A DNA stretch of 8,500 nucleotides from an uncultured Clostridia bacterium (GCA_934122235.1 CAKOWE010000023.1:1-8500), one strand, 5' to 3'; counted from the stretch's first letter, positions 1-6,774 are shown. The notes: generated by a model not told the origin, from the sequence alone. Numbers and translations: made by a program.

Positions 1-212
1 TGTTCTGCTGTTTGTGACATGATTCCATCTATTGCAGATACTACTAGGATAGCTCCATATTCAATGCTAGATGTCAAACTTATATTTCTCTCTTCTCTTG
101 TTGTAAGAGTTTTTTTGATTGCATCTGTTAAAGTCGTTTTTCCATGACCTCGATATCCAATTATTCCTATCGTGCAATGAGTTTTCTTTCCTTCAAATGT
201 TTCTTTCCCCAT
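1..212 (-). pseudogene. EF-Tu-like N-terminal GTPase fragment with internal deletions, continues off the left edge
   Basis: An open frame starts at ATG 212-210 and is still open at base 1 (70 full codons). It begins MGKETFEGKKTHCTIGIIG, closely matching the EF-Tu start (family: MAKxKFERxKPHxNIGTIG). A P-loop GYRGHGKTT follows where EF-Tu has GHVDHGKTT, so the Val-Asp before His is changed to Arg-Gly. After TLTDAIKKTL it jumps to EERNISLTSSIEY (EF-Tu EERxRGITIxTxHVEY), then directly to GAILVVSAIDGIMSQT (EF-Tu DGAILVVAATDGxMxQT). Compared with EF-Tu it lacks roughly 20 residues before the EER and roughly 28 containing the DCPGH G3 motif, so normal GTP hydrolysis seems impossible. There is no clear ribosome site; the ATG lies inside the end of the broken ATPase gene, in another frame. 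It could be a decaying tuf duplicate or a specialised small paralogue. The homology is certain; the pseudogene status is inferred. Confidence 0.7.
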
Positions 213-711
213 AATGTTTGCACAAAAGTTCTGATAATAGTCTGATACTATCTGTTATATCATCAGCCTTTCCATCCAAAAGGCTCTGAAATTGCTTAAT
301 CTCTTCTTCTATTAATTTATCACTATTTTTTAGATAATGGTGTCTTCGTGCTTCATTTTTAATAATCGTTGTAATCCGAATAATCGCTTCTTCAAAAGTT
401 AATCCATTGATTCCCTTCAATGACAGAAAGATTACTGAATACTTACCCATATATTCATCTCATAATTCTTTATTTTTAGAAATATATAGGCCTTCAAAAA
501 GTGATTTATCCATACCAATTTCAAAAAAAGTACGTAACATACTCATATTGAGTGTCTTTCCAAAACGACGTGGTCGTGTAAACAGATTTACTTTTCCCCA
601 ATTTTGTAAAAGCTGTTCGATTAATTTTGTCTTATCTATATAATAAAATCCTAGCTTGCGAATATCTTCAAAATTCTCAATTCCAACTGGCAGCTTTAAT
701 GTTTGATTCAT
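193..711 (-). pseudogene. Truncated AAA-ATPase-like / PD-(D/E)XK family gene with an in-frame TGA
   Basis: Two open stretches in one frame (711-460 and 459-193) read as a single N-terminal piece of the AAA-ATPase-like family (usually about 500-600 residues, with a C-terminal PD-(D/E)XK nuclease domain). Visible marks are LPVGIENFEDIR near residue 7, FYYIDKT near 22, the Walker-A-like TRPRRFGKT at about 45-53, and FFEIGMDKSLFEGLYISKNKEL. The next codon is TGA (460-462), where as I recall relatives often have Cys, and then DEYMGKYSVIFLSLKGINGL and LLSELLCKHYGE continue the family pattern. Homology stops at about 200, just before the Walker B/IDEYD region would be expected, so the rest of the protein is gone. 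The start at 711 has an AGGAGG site six bases upstream and a good promoter at 758-786. Nonsense mutation plus 3' loss make this a pseudogene. Confidence 0.85.
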
Positions 712-757
712 TCGGATCCTCCTATTAATTTTGCCTTACGACCAATGTGTTTCTTTT

Positions 758-786
758 ATTATAGCTTGTTTTATATTTGCTCACAA
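758..786 (-). promoter_or_regulatory. Sigma-A-type promoter of the broken ATPase gene
   Basis: On the minus strand a TTGTGA -35 box (786-781) and a perfect TATAAT -10 box (763-758) are separated by exactly 17 bases. It lies about 47 bases upstream of the ATG at 711 and downstream of the catabolic operon's terminator, so the left-hand remnant would be transcribed independently. Confidence 0.6.
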
Positions 787-819
787 CAAAGAATCCATTA
801 TAGAGAGATTAAATGAAGC

Positions 820-852
820 AAAAAACAGGAGAATTAAAATTCCCCTGTTTTT
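820..852 (-). terminator. Rho-independent terminator of the catabolic operon
   Basis: On the minus strand AAAAACAGGGGAATT pairs with AATTCTCCTGTTTTT (one G-U wobble, short A-rich loop), and the 3' arm ends in a T run before GCTTC. It starts at the last base of the kinase stop region and is the only convincing hairpin terminator I see below the aldolase, so it probably ends the seven-gene transcript. Confidence 0.75.
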
Positions 853-1455
853 TCACACTCTGTCTTCTAACCACTGTAGTATCTTTGGATATTCAATTTT
901 CTCATAATCACTGACATCTACTTCTATCGTATCTCCCAAATCAAATTCGCCATAACCTCTTTGCGTACATCTTTTATAAAATTCTGTATAATCTAAAAGG
1001 TTGTCCGCATTTTTACGTTCTATTTTACTATCTGATCTATGGTAACTTGTTAAAATATGCCCTAAATGTCTGGAATCATCCAAATCTCTTTGTTTTTGTC
1101 TTTCAAATAAAACTTCAATCTGTCCAATAAGACGAATCGTACATACCTGATATCCATATTGTTTTGTCAACTTTTCCAATGTTGGTTTTTGTTTTAAGCT
1201 AAAAGGATAATCAGAAATCAAACTTTTCCCATGTAAAAAATCTTGTTCCATTTCATCATAGTATGTGTTCCATGCTCTCACAATTAATTCTTCTTTTTGT
1301 TCTAAAGTATCAAACCCATATTTATCCCAAAATTTTTCTTTTATATCATCTGGTGACAATAATCTTAATTCTGGAAAGTTTTTAATAATGATATTTGCCA
1401 TATAACTTTTTCCAGTTCCTGGATATCCAGCTAAAAGAATCAATGTCTTTTTCAT
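853..1455 (-). CDS. P-loop kinase of the AAA_33 / zeta-like nucleotide kinase type
   Basis: A 200-residue protein starting MKKTLILLAGYPGTGKS. The Walker A motif GYPGTGKS is at residues 10-17. An SPDDI segment at 34-38 sits where small-molecule kinases of this fold place an acidic substrate/metal site, and a basic lid-like region FERQKQRDLDDSRH comes later. It is the last operon gene. Its ATG at 1455 overlaps the SDR stop as TAATG, the usual sign of translational coupling; a GTG at 1467 is in frame but too close to the GGAG, so the ATG is preferred. Neither the gluconate-kinase signature (DxxHPxxNxxKMxxGxPL) nor PfkB motifs are present. From context it may phosphorylate a sugar or sugar phosphate between PTS uptake and the aldolase. 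This is inference; substrates in this superfamily are very diverse. Confidence 0.85.
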   Translation of the reverse strand: MKKTLILLAGYPGTGKSYMANIIIKNFPELRLLSPDDIKEKFWDKYGFDTLEQKEELIVRAWNTYYDEMEQDFLHGKSLISDYPFSLKQKPTLEKLTKQYGYQVCTIRLIGQIEVLFERQKQRDLDDSRHLGHILTSYHRSDSKIERKNADNLLDYTEFYKRCTQRGYGEFDLGDTIEVDVSDYEKIEYPKILQWLEDRV

Positions 1456-2240
1456 TAATCCATCCACTCTCCACCAACTAAATTAATAGATTGACCTGTT
1501 AAATAAGAAGAACAATCTGTCAGTAAAAAGATGGCTGCCTGAATCACATCTTGAAGATCTACCAATTTATGCATTGGAATGTTTTTCTTAAAATAAGGTA
1601 GTACTTCCTCTGGATCTAAATCACGTTTTTTTGCATATTCATATTTCAATCGATCCCACATTTCCGTATGTACAATTCCTGGACAAATAGAATTTACACG
1701 AATATTCTTGTCCGCAAATTCTTTTGCGATAGACTGTGTTAATCCCTGTACTCCAAATTTACTTGCACAATAGATTGTCTGCCATGAGCTCGCTTTTTTT
1801 CCTGACAGAGAAGACATATTAAGGATTGTTCCTCCACCATTTTTTAACATTTTATCAATTGCTACCTGACAACATAAAAATGTTCCTTTTAAATTAACAT
1901 TCATCGTAAGATCCCAAAGTTCTTCATCACAATCAAGAAATGGTAACATCTTTGAAACTCCTGCAGAATTTACCCAAGATGTGATTGGTCCAAATTTTTC
2001 TTCTACATCTGAAGCTGCCGTCTCAATCTGTGTTTTGTTTGTGATATCTGTCTTATAAAATGTTGCAACACCACCTGCTGCCTCAATTTCTTTTATAACT
2101 TCCTGCGCTTTTTCTTCATTCATATCAAGAATCGCTACTTTGGCTTCTCTTGCTGAAAAGTCTTTTGCCATTGCTGCTCCCATTCCACTTGCTGCTCCTG
2201 TAATGACAATAACCTTTCCTGTTAATTTTTCTGTATTCAT
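1455..2240 (-). CDS. Short-chain dehydrogenase/reductase, probably NAD(H)-dependent sugar or polyol oxidoreductase
   Basis: A 261-residue classical SDR. The Rossmann glycine motif TGAASGMG is at 14-21, Asp39 at the end of the second strand (AILDMN) favours NAD(H) over NADP(H), and an NSAG motif is at 91-94. The catalytic set is Asn116 (or Asn114), Ser144, Tyr157 and Lys161 (YCASK), with Ser and Tyr the usual 13 residues apart. The C-terminus GGEWMD is typical of the glucose-dehydrogenase/polyol-dehydrogenase branch. The start has an AAGGAG site seven bases upstream that is joined to the preceding PTS IIB stop codon (TAAGGAG). In an operon with a zinc-type dehydrogenase it may catalyse the second redox step, for example reduction of a keto intermediate as IdnO does after IdnD. 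That role is inferred by analogy; family membership is clear. Confidence 0.93.
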   Translation of the reverse strand: MNTEKLTGKVIVITGAASGMGAAMAKDFSAREAKVAILDMNEEKAQEVIKEIEAAGGVATFYKTDITNKTQIETAASDVEEKFGPITSWVNSAGVSKMLPFLDCDEELWDLTMNVNLKGTFLCCQVAIDKMLKNGGGTILNMSSLSGKKASSWQTIYCASKFGVQGLTQSIAKEFADKNIRVNSICPGIVHTEMWDRLKYEYAKKRDLDPEEVLPYFKKNIPMHKLVDLQDVIQAAIFLLTDCSSYLTGQSINLVGGEWMD

Positions 2241-2247
2241 ATGATCA

Positions 2248-2254
2248 CTCCTTA
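2248..2254 (-). promoter_or_regulatory. Stop codon fused to the SDR ribosome site (TAAGGAG)
   Basis: The TAA stop of PTS IIB (2254-2252) forms the first three bases of the TAAGGAG Shine-Dalgarno of the SDR gene. Ribosomes ending IIB are thus placed on the next initiation site, suggesting coupled translation. Confidence 0.6.
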
Positions 2255-2725
2255 TTTTAAATAGCTACTGATATCTACTGGTTTGTTGTTTGGCATTACC
2301 TGAATAAAAACATTGACATTTTTACCTAATAATGCTCTGAACTGATCATTTTCTTCTGAACTAGTAGAGATATTTTTGTATAATACACTTCTATCATTTC
2401 CAGCTCCCATTCCTCCAACATCAACTTCTTCAATGTTGATTCCATGGTCTACCAGATAATTTAATACTTCCGGTCCTTTCACAAGAAGTATCGTTGGTTC
2501 ATCTAATCCTTGTGAAAAGAATGTAACACCATCTTCTTTGTTGAAGATTCCGATGGCAATTTCTTCTGGAATTGCCATCTCTAAAACTTCGATCATGTAA
2601 TCATCTTCTGCTACAAGATCATCTACGATCACCACCTGTGTTGCTTTTTTATTTTTGATCCATGCTGTCATTACCTGTCCATGAATCAAACGATCATCAA
2701 TCCTTGTTAATACTAAGTTTTCCAC
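2252..2725 (-). CDS. PTS mannose/fructose/sorbose-family IIB component
   Basis: A cytoplasmic phosphotransfer protein that takes phosphate from IIA on a histidine and passes it to the sugar bound by IIC/IID. The hallmark TRIDDRLIHGQV is present. With a GTG start at 2725 the phospho-histidine is His15, the usual number in this family, and the length is 157 residues, also normal. An upstream-extended ATG reading (to 2797) would add residues unlike any IIB and overlap IIA by 100 bases, so it is rejected. An AAAGGAG (2744-2738) lies 12 bases before the GTG, rather far, and the gene overlaps the IIA 3' end by 29 bases; translation is probably coupled. GGMGAGNDRS and the C-terminal MPNNKPVDI stretch also fit the family. 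Confidence 0.92.
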   Translation of the reverse strand: MENLVLTRIDDRLIHGQVMTAWIKNKKATQVVIVDDLVAEDDYMIEVLEMAIPEEIAIGIFNKEDGVTFFSQGLDEPTILLVKGPEVLNYLVDHGINIEEVDVGGMGAGNDRSVLYKNISTSSEENDQFRALLGKNVNVFIQVMPNNKPVDISSYLK

Positions 2726-3134
2726 GACGCTTTGTTTCTCCTTTCTCAAATAAAGTTCCTTGAATTCCATGATAATCCGGATTTGTTGCAATCTCAATTA
2801 AGTCTTTTAGTGTACTGCTTTCAGTTCTTTCGGAGGCAACTGCAACCAGCATTGGCATATTCATTCCTGATACCAGACCGATCTTATGTGTTTTTGACAT
2901 ATATGCTGCACTCTGAAATGGTGTTCCAAAAACAATATCTGCTAAGATCAGTGTTCCTTCTGAATTCTCATTTTCTAAAATTATCTGATCTAGTTTTTCC
3001 CTATATGTATCTGCCGTCATTCCAGGATACAACGCTAATGTTTTGATTCCATAATCGTCTCCTGTTACCATGATCAGTGATTTTAATAGTCCCTCACAAA
3101 ACTCTCCATGACTGATCAAAATTATGTTTACCAT
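2697..3134 (-). CDS. PTS mannose/fructose/sorbose-family IIA component
   Basis: A 145-residue cytoplasmic protein that accepts phosphate from HPr and hands it to IIB. The N-terminus MVNIILISHGEFCEGL contains the phospho-acceptor His9 in the SHG motif (equivalent to His10 of E. coli ManX). LALYPGM, an LADIVFGTPFQ segment and SGMNMPML match the EIIA-Man fold. The start has an AGGAGG site (3148-3143) eight bases upstream; a second Shine-Dalgarno-like AAAAGGAG (3169-3162) just after the IIC-IID stop has no start codon at a usable distance. The tail ETKRRGKLSINKD is encoded partly in the 29-base overlap with IIB. IIA and IIB are separate here, unlike E. coli ManX where they are fused, while IIC and IID are fused: the reverse of the usual arrangement. 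Confidence 0.93.
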   Translation of the reverse strand: MVNIILISHGEFCEGLLKSLIMVTGDDYGIKTLALYPGMTADTYREKLDQIILENENSEGTLILADIVFGTPFQSAAYMSKTHKIGLVSGMNMPMLVAVASERTESSTLKDLIEIATNPDYHGIQGTLFEKGETKRRGKLSINKD

Positions 3135-3171
3135 ATTTCTTGCCTCCTATTTTTGCTTTATCTCCTTTTTA

Positions 3172-4842
3172 TTATCCTACATATCCTAAAATTCCTGTAT
3201 AGTATCCAATGATACCAACAACAAAGATCGCTACGATGATCCATAATGTATTTACTTTCTTTCGAAGCATCCACCATACAAGCATTGTAATTCCAAGTGG
3301 GATTAATCCCGGTGCTAATGAATTTAAAACTGTCTGGATTTTTGTAACTCCCTCACCAACTTTAATTGCTAATGGTGTATCTACTGCTACACGAGTTGCT
3401 GCCATAGAACCTACTACCATTAATCCAACAATACTGAAAGAATTAATAATTTTATCTACTGTTCCATCTTTTAAAATCTTTAACAGTGAAGTTTTTCCTT
3501 GTTTATATCCTGTCATAAACATAAAATATCCACATGCAAAAATCAATACTTCAAATACAACTGTCGCGAAAATTGGTCCAAGATAACTTCCATCTAATGC
3601 CATTGAGCATCCAATTCCAAATAAGATTGGGAAAAGGATTCCCTGCATTACTGTATCTCCAATACCTGCTACTGGTCCCATCAATCCTGTTCTTACTGAG
3701 TTGATATCTTTTGCTGTAACATTTTCTCCGTTCGCTCTTGCCTCTTCCATTGAACATGTAATACCATTAATGATCGGTCCAATTGTAAATACTTCTGAAT
3801 TATAAAATACAAGGTATTTCTTTAATTCTGCTACCTGATCTTCTACTTTGTCATATAATGCTCTGATCGGTGTGATCATTAAGTTCGCAATTCCTAGTGC
3901 CTGTAATCTTTCATAATTGTAACATGCTTCTGTACTTGTAGTTAAAAGCCAAGTCTTGATCAATGTTTTCTTTGATAATTTCTTTTTCGGTCCATCAATT
4001 GTTTTTGTAATTTCCTCAGCTACTTCTGTACTCTGACCTACCTCTTTTACTTCTACTTTCTTATTTACAGACAAACGTCTAACTTTCTTCTTTTCTCCCT
4101 GCTGCGCTGTTGTAGTTTTCTTATCATTAAAATATAAAATGATCGCTATGACCGCTGCAAAGATTGAAACTGCTGTCAAATCAAGTTTGCTATATTCTGT
4201 CAAGAAAAATCCTGCGAAAAACCATGGCATTAATGTTTTTTTACCAAGATAATTTAATAACATTGCAATACCTAAGGCAGGCATGATTCCTCCAACAACC
4301 TCTAATGCATTGATGATGCTTCCTGGAATCGCATTTAACATAGACTGTGACCAATCACTTCCAAACATGATCATTGCAAAAACTGGTACTCCATATAAGA
4401 GTAATGCCATACAAAATGATGGCAGGTAGTTCATGATCCTTACACCTTTAATGTTTCCTTTTTCCAATAACTTGTCTGCTTGATGAATCCATGCTGCATT
4501 TACTGTCATATATACCTGATTTAATAATAATCCAAGCATACTAAATGGGATAGCAAATGTTACAGCCATTTTAGGGTCTGCTCCAGACATGATCGTAAGT
4601 GCTGTACCAAAAATTCCAGCTACGATCGTATTACTTGGCATGGTACCTCCTGCTGAGATCCATCCAAGATATATTAACTGAATGGTCGCTCCTGCGATCA
4701 TACCAGTCATAGGTTCTCCCATAAATACACCAACCAATGTACCAGTTGTTAATGGATAAACTAAACATTTTGTGATTGGTCCAAAGAACCACCATTGTCC
4801 ACATGTTGCTAATAAACCTACTAAAATTGCAGATATAACCAT
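3172..4842 (-). CDS. Fused PTS mannose-family IIC-IID membrane permease
   Basis: A single 556-residue reading frame holding both membrane subunits of a mannose-family PTS. Residues 1-238 are IIC: several hydrophobic segments, the MGEPMTGMIAGATIQL region and GGTMPSNTIVAGIFGTAL. Residues about 239-289 (DNA about 3976-4128) are a hydrophilic Lys/Glu/Thr-rich linker, predicted cytoplasmic from its charge. Residues about 290-556 are IID: NYERLQALG, a FYNSEVFTIGPIINGI segment, GLMGPVAGIGDTV (very close to E. coli ManZ) and the C-terminal WWMLRKKVNTLWIIVAIF. No stop, frameshift or internal ATG occurs in the linker, so the fusion appears real. The ATG has an AAGGAGG site seven bases upstream. IIC and IID are normally separate proteins that assemble into one complex. 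The transported sugar cannot be read from sequence. Confidence 0.95.
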   Translation of the reverse strand: MVISAILVGLLATCGQWWFFGPITKCLVYPLTTGTLVGVFMGEPMTGMIAGATIQLIYLGWISAGGTMPSNTIVAGIFGTALTIMSGADPKMAVTFAIPFSMLGLLLNQVYMTVNAAWIHQADKLLEKGNIKGVRIMNYLPSFCMALLLYGVPVFAMIMFGSDWSQSMLNAIPGSIINALEVVGGIMPALGIAMLLNYLGKKTLMPWFFAGFFLTEYSKLDLTAVSIFAAVIAIILYFNDKKTTTAQQGEKKKVRRLSVNKKVEVKEVGQSTEVAEEITKTIDGPKKKLSKKTLIKTWLLTTSTEACYNYERLQALGIANLMITPIRALYDKVEDQVAELKKYLVFYNSEVFTIGPIINGITCSMEEARANGENVTAKDINSVRTGLMGPVAGIGDTVMQGILFPILFGIGCSMALDGSYLGPIFATVVFEVLIFACGYFMFMTGYKQGKTSLLKILKDGTVDKIINSFSIVGLMVVGSMAATRVAVDTPLAIKVGEGVTKIQTVLNSLAPGLIPLGITMLVWWMLRKKVNTLWIIVAIFVVGIIGYYTGILGYVG

Positions 4843-4849
4843 ATATTAT

Positions 4850-4857
4850 CCTCCTTA
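4850..4857 (-). promoter_or_regulatory. Stop codon fused to the IIC-IID ribosome site (TAAGGAGG)
   Basis: The TAA ending the zinc dehydrogenase (4857-4855) is the start of a perfect TAAGGAGG Shine-Dalgarno, seven bases before the permease ATG. The same design occurs at 2248-2254 and, with a doubled stop, at 5866-5876. Confidence 0.65.
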
Positions 4858-5859
4858 ATGTTTCCCACTAAGAGAAACCATTACTTTTCCTTTCCTTGAG
4901 TACTTCTTTGTTTTGAGTTCTTCCCCCATCTCCTCTAATGATAATCTTGCACTAATGATTTTCTTTGTATCGATTACTCCACTTTCAAGCAATGAAATTG
5001 CTTTTCTGCTCGTATGTGGATTTAAATAAGATGTATAAATGCTCAATTCTTTTGTATATGCTTCAAATTGATTAAATGATACATTTTCTTCTGGATCACC
5101 TAATCCAAATAACAACACCTTTGCTCGTTTTCCCGCAATATGAATCGCCTGTTCCATTGTATTTTTTAAGCCTATACACTCTATCACATAATCGACATTT
5201 AATTTGTCAGCAATTTCTTCTATCTCTTGATCTGTACATGCCTTCGTTGCACCCAATTCTATTGCTAACTCTTGTTTATTCTCTTCTCGTTCAACAACGA
5301 TCAGATTTTTTGGAGCTGTTAATTTTAGCAGTTGTAACATTAAACTTCCAATAGATCCCATACCATACATAACAATGTTAGAACCACTTTCTATATTCAG
5401 AAGATCCATCCCATGTAATACACATGATAAAGGTTCTGTAAATGCTGCATCTTCTAAATCCAGAGAATGATCAATTTTATATACATTTTCTTCTGGCGGA
5501 TAAACATATTCTGCAAAACCTTTTGCTACACCATGTCTATGAATACAGAAATTTTGATATCCTTTTTTACACCACTCACACCTTCCACAGCCCCAGCTTG
5601 GATCACAAGCTACCCTGTCTCCAGGTTTAAAATTTTCACAATTTTCTCCGACTTCTGTGACAATTCCTGAACATTCATGTCCTAAAATAATTGGCGGTAC
5701 GACAACACTCGCTCCATTTTTTCCTTCAAACTTATGAATATCTGTTCCACAAAGTCCACACCATGCAACTTCAATCTTTACTTCATGATCTACTGGCTTG
5801 CGGTCTTTTATTTCTTTCACTTCATAAGTATGATTTCCTAGATAAAATCCAGCTTTCAT
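4855..5859 (-). CDS. Zinc-dependent medium-chain dehydrogenase (sorbitol/threonine dehydrogenase-like)
   Basis: A 334-residue MDR-family oxidoreductase. Catalytic zinc ligands are visible as Cys37 (CGLCGTD), His61 and Glu62 (LGHECSG), with the family Glu142-Pro143 pair. A structural-zinc lobe is intact with Cys91, Cys94, Cys97 and Cys105 (CGRCEWCKKG). The Rossmann motif GMGSIG is at 166-171, and Glu190 at the end of the next strand suggests NAD+ rather than NADP+. The start has AAGGAGG six bases upstream, right after a doubled TAA stop of the aldolase. Family members oxidise secondary alcohols of polyols, sugar acids, sugar phosphates or threonine. Here, next to a PTS and an aldolase, a polyol-phosphate or sugar-acid substrate is likely (inference). 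No broken motif is seen. Confidence 0.93.
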   Translation of the reverse strand: MKAGFYLGNHTYEVKEIKDRKPVDHEVKIEVAWCGLCGTDIHKFEGKNGASVVVPPIILGHECSGIVTEVGENCENFKPGDRVACDPSWGCGRCEWCKKGYQNFCIHRHGVAKGFAEYVYPPEENVYKIDHSLDLEDAAFTEPLSCVLHGMDLLNIESGSNIVMYGMGSIGSLMLQLLKLTAPKNLIVVEREENKQELAIELGATKACTDQEIEEIADKLNVDYVIECIGLKNTMEQAIHIAGKRAKVLLFGLGDPEENVSFNQFEAYTKELSIYTSYLNPHTSRKAISLLESGVIDTKKIISARLSLEEMGEELKTKKYSRKGKVMVSLSGKH

Positions 5860-5865
5860 TGTTGC

Positions 5866-5876
5866 CCTCCTTATTA
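5866..5876 (-). promoter_or_regulatory. Double stop joined to the zinc dehydrogenase ribosome site (TAATAAGGAGG)
   Basis: The aldolase ends TAA (5876-5874), followed at once by a second in-frame TAA that forms part of TAAGGAGG, six bases before the dehydrogenase ATG. Confidence 0.55.
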
Positions 5877-6719
5877 TTTTATATTTTTAAATAAGTTAAT
5901 CTTTCGTTCAACAATTTCATCTATCGTATTTAAACATGGAACAACATTTTCTCTGTTCGAAATATTTTCTTTATTTTTATCATAACATTCCTTTGCTTTT
6001 TTGTTCCATCCAACAAGAAGTTCTGTTCCTACATTAAATTTACGAATTCCTAAATTAATGACTTTCTTAACGTCTTCTTCTTTGACTCCAGTACCCCCAT
6101 GAATGACAAGTGGAATATCAATAACTTCTTTAATTTCTTTCAGTCTTTCAAAATTAATATTTGTTTTTGATTTATACTGTCCATGATTTGTACCAATTGC
6201 TACTGCTAATGCATCTATTCCTGTCTGTTTCACAAATTCTACAGCATCTTGTGGATCTGTATAACAAACATCTTTTTGATCAACAACAACTCCATCTTCT
6301 GTTCCACCAACAGTTCCTAATTCAGCTTCTACACTAACACCATTTTTCTTTGCATACTCAACCACTCTTTTTGTTCCAAGAATGTTATCTTTTAGTGGCA
6401 AGGATGATCCATCAAACATAACAGAACTATATCCGGCATCAATTGCTTTTCTAATCTCATCATAGTCTTTTGCATGATCTAGATGAAGAACTACATCAAT
6501 TCCATATTGTTCTGCCATAGATTTGCAGACACTGACCAAATTTTTATGTCCAATATAATTTGCTGTTCCGCAACTTGTCTGAATGATCACGGGTGTTCTC
6601 TGATTAACTGCTGCCTTAATAATTGATGGTAACATTTCTAAATTATGTGTATTAAATGCTCCAATAGCCATATTAAGATCTTCTGCTTCATTGAGTACTT
6701 CCCTTAATGTTGTATACAT
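5874..6719 (-). CDS. Class II (zinc) ketose-bisphosphate aldolase, GatY/KbaY/FbaA family
   Basis: A 281-residue class II aldolase that would cleave a ketose bisphosphate (or related sugar-acid phosphate) into dihydroxyacetone phosphate and an aldehyde. Zinc ligands are His82, His179 (GTNHGQY) and His207 (IHGGTG), the catalytic acid is Asp81 (LHLDHAKD), and Glu133 lies in the VEAELGTVGG motif. NVGTEL near 240 is the phosphate-binding end. The overall pattern resembles tagatose-bisphosphate aldolases (GatY/KbaY), but FbaA-like and IolJ-like activities cannot be excluded, and no GatZ/KbaZ partner is present. It is the first operon gene, with AAGGAGG three bases before the ATG at 6719. It probably supplies the final step of the pathway, feeding lower glycolysis. 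Confidence 0.93.
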   Translation of the reverse strand: MYTTLREVLNEAEDLNMAIGAFNTHNLEMLPSIIKAAVNQRTPVIIQTSCGTANYIGHKNLVSVCKSMAEQYGIDVVLHLDHAKDYDEIRKAIDAGYSSVMFDGSSLPLKDNILGTKRVVEYAKKNGVSVEAELGTVGGTEDGVVVDQKDVCYTDPQDAVEFVKQTGIDALAVAIGTNHGQYKSKTNINFERLKEIKEVIDIPLVIHGGTGVKEEDVKKVINLGIRKFNVGTELLVGWNKKAKECYDKNKENISNRENVVPCLNTIDEIVERKINLFKNIK

Positions 6720-6774
6720 ATTTCCTCCTTATTCTTTTTCATTGACTTTTCTTATCACGTTGTCACATCAAGTT

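Noticed and set aside
193..450. Independent 85-residue gene starting MGKYSVIF
   Set aside because: It is in the same frame as 460-711 and continues the same family across one TGA, and it lacks its own ribosome site.
460..462. TGA at a possible Cys position as a selenocysteine codon
   Set aside because: The gene is also truncated at its 3' end, the position is not a known redox site, and I see no convincing SECIS-like hairpin just after it. A nonsense mutation is simpler.
2252..2797. Longer PTS IIB from the ATG at 2797
   Set aside because: The extra N-terminal residues are unlike the family and overlap IIA by about 100 bases; the GTG at 2725 gives His15 and the usual length.
3209..3586. Plus-strand open frame of 125 codons opposite the permease
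   Set aside because: It lies entirely antisense to the IID domain, has no ribosome site and no recognisable family; it is a by-product of the opposite gene's composition. The same applies to 407-643, 2732-3046, 5076-5354, 5442-5670 and 5691-5894.
3551..3757. Minus-strand open frame of 68 codons within the permease
   Set aside because: It is an alternate frame inside the IID region, whose real frame is strongly supported by family motifs.
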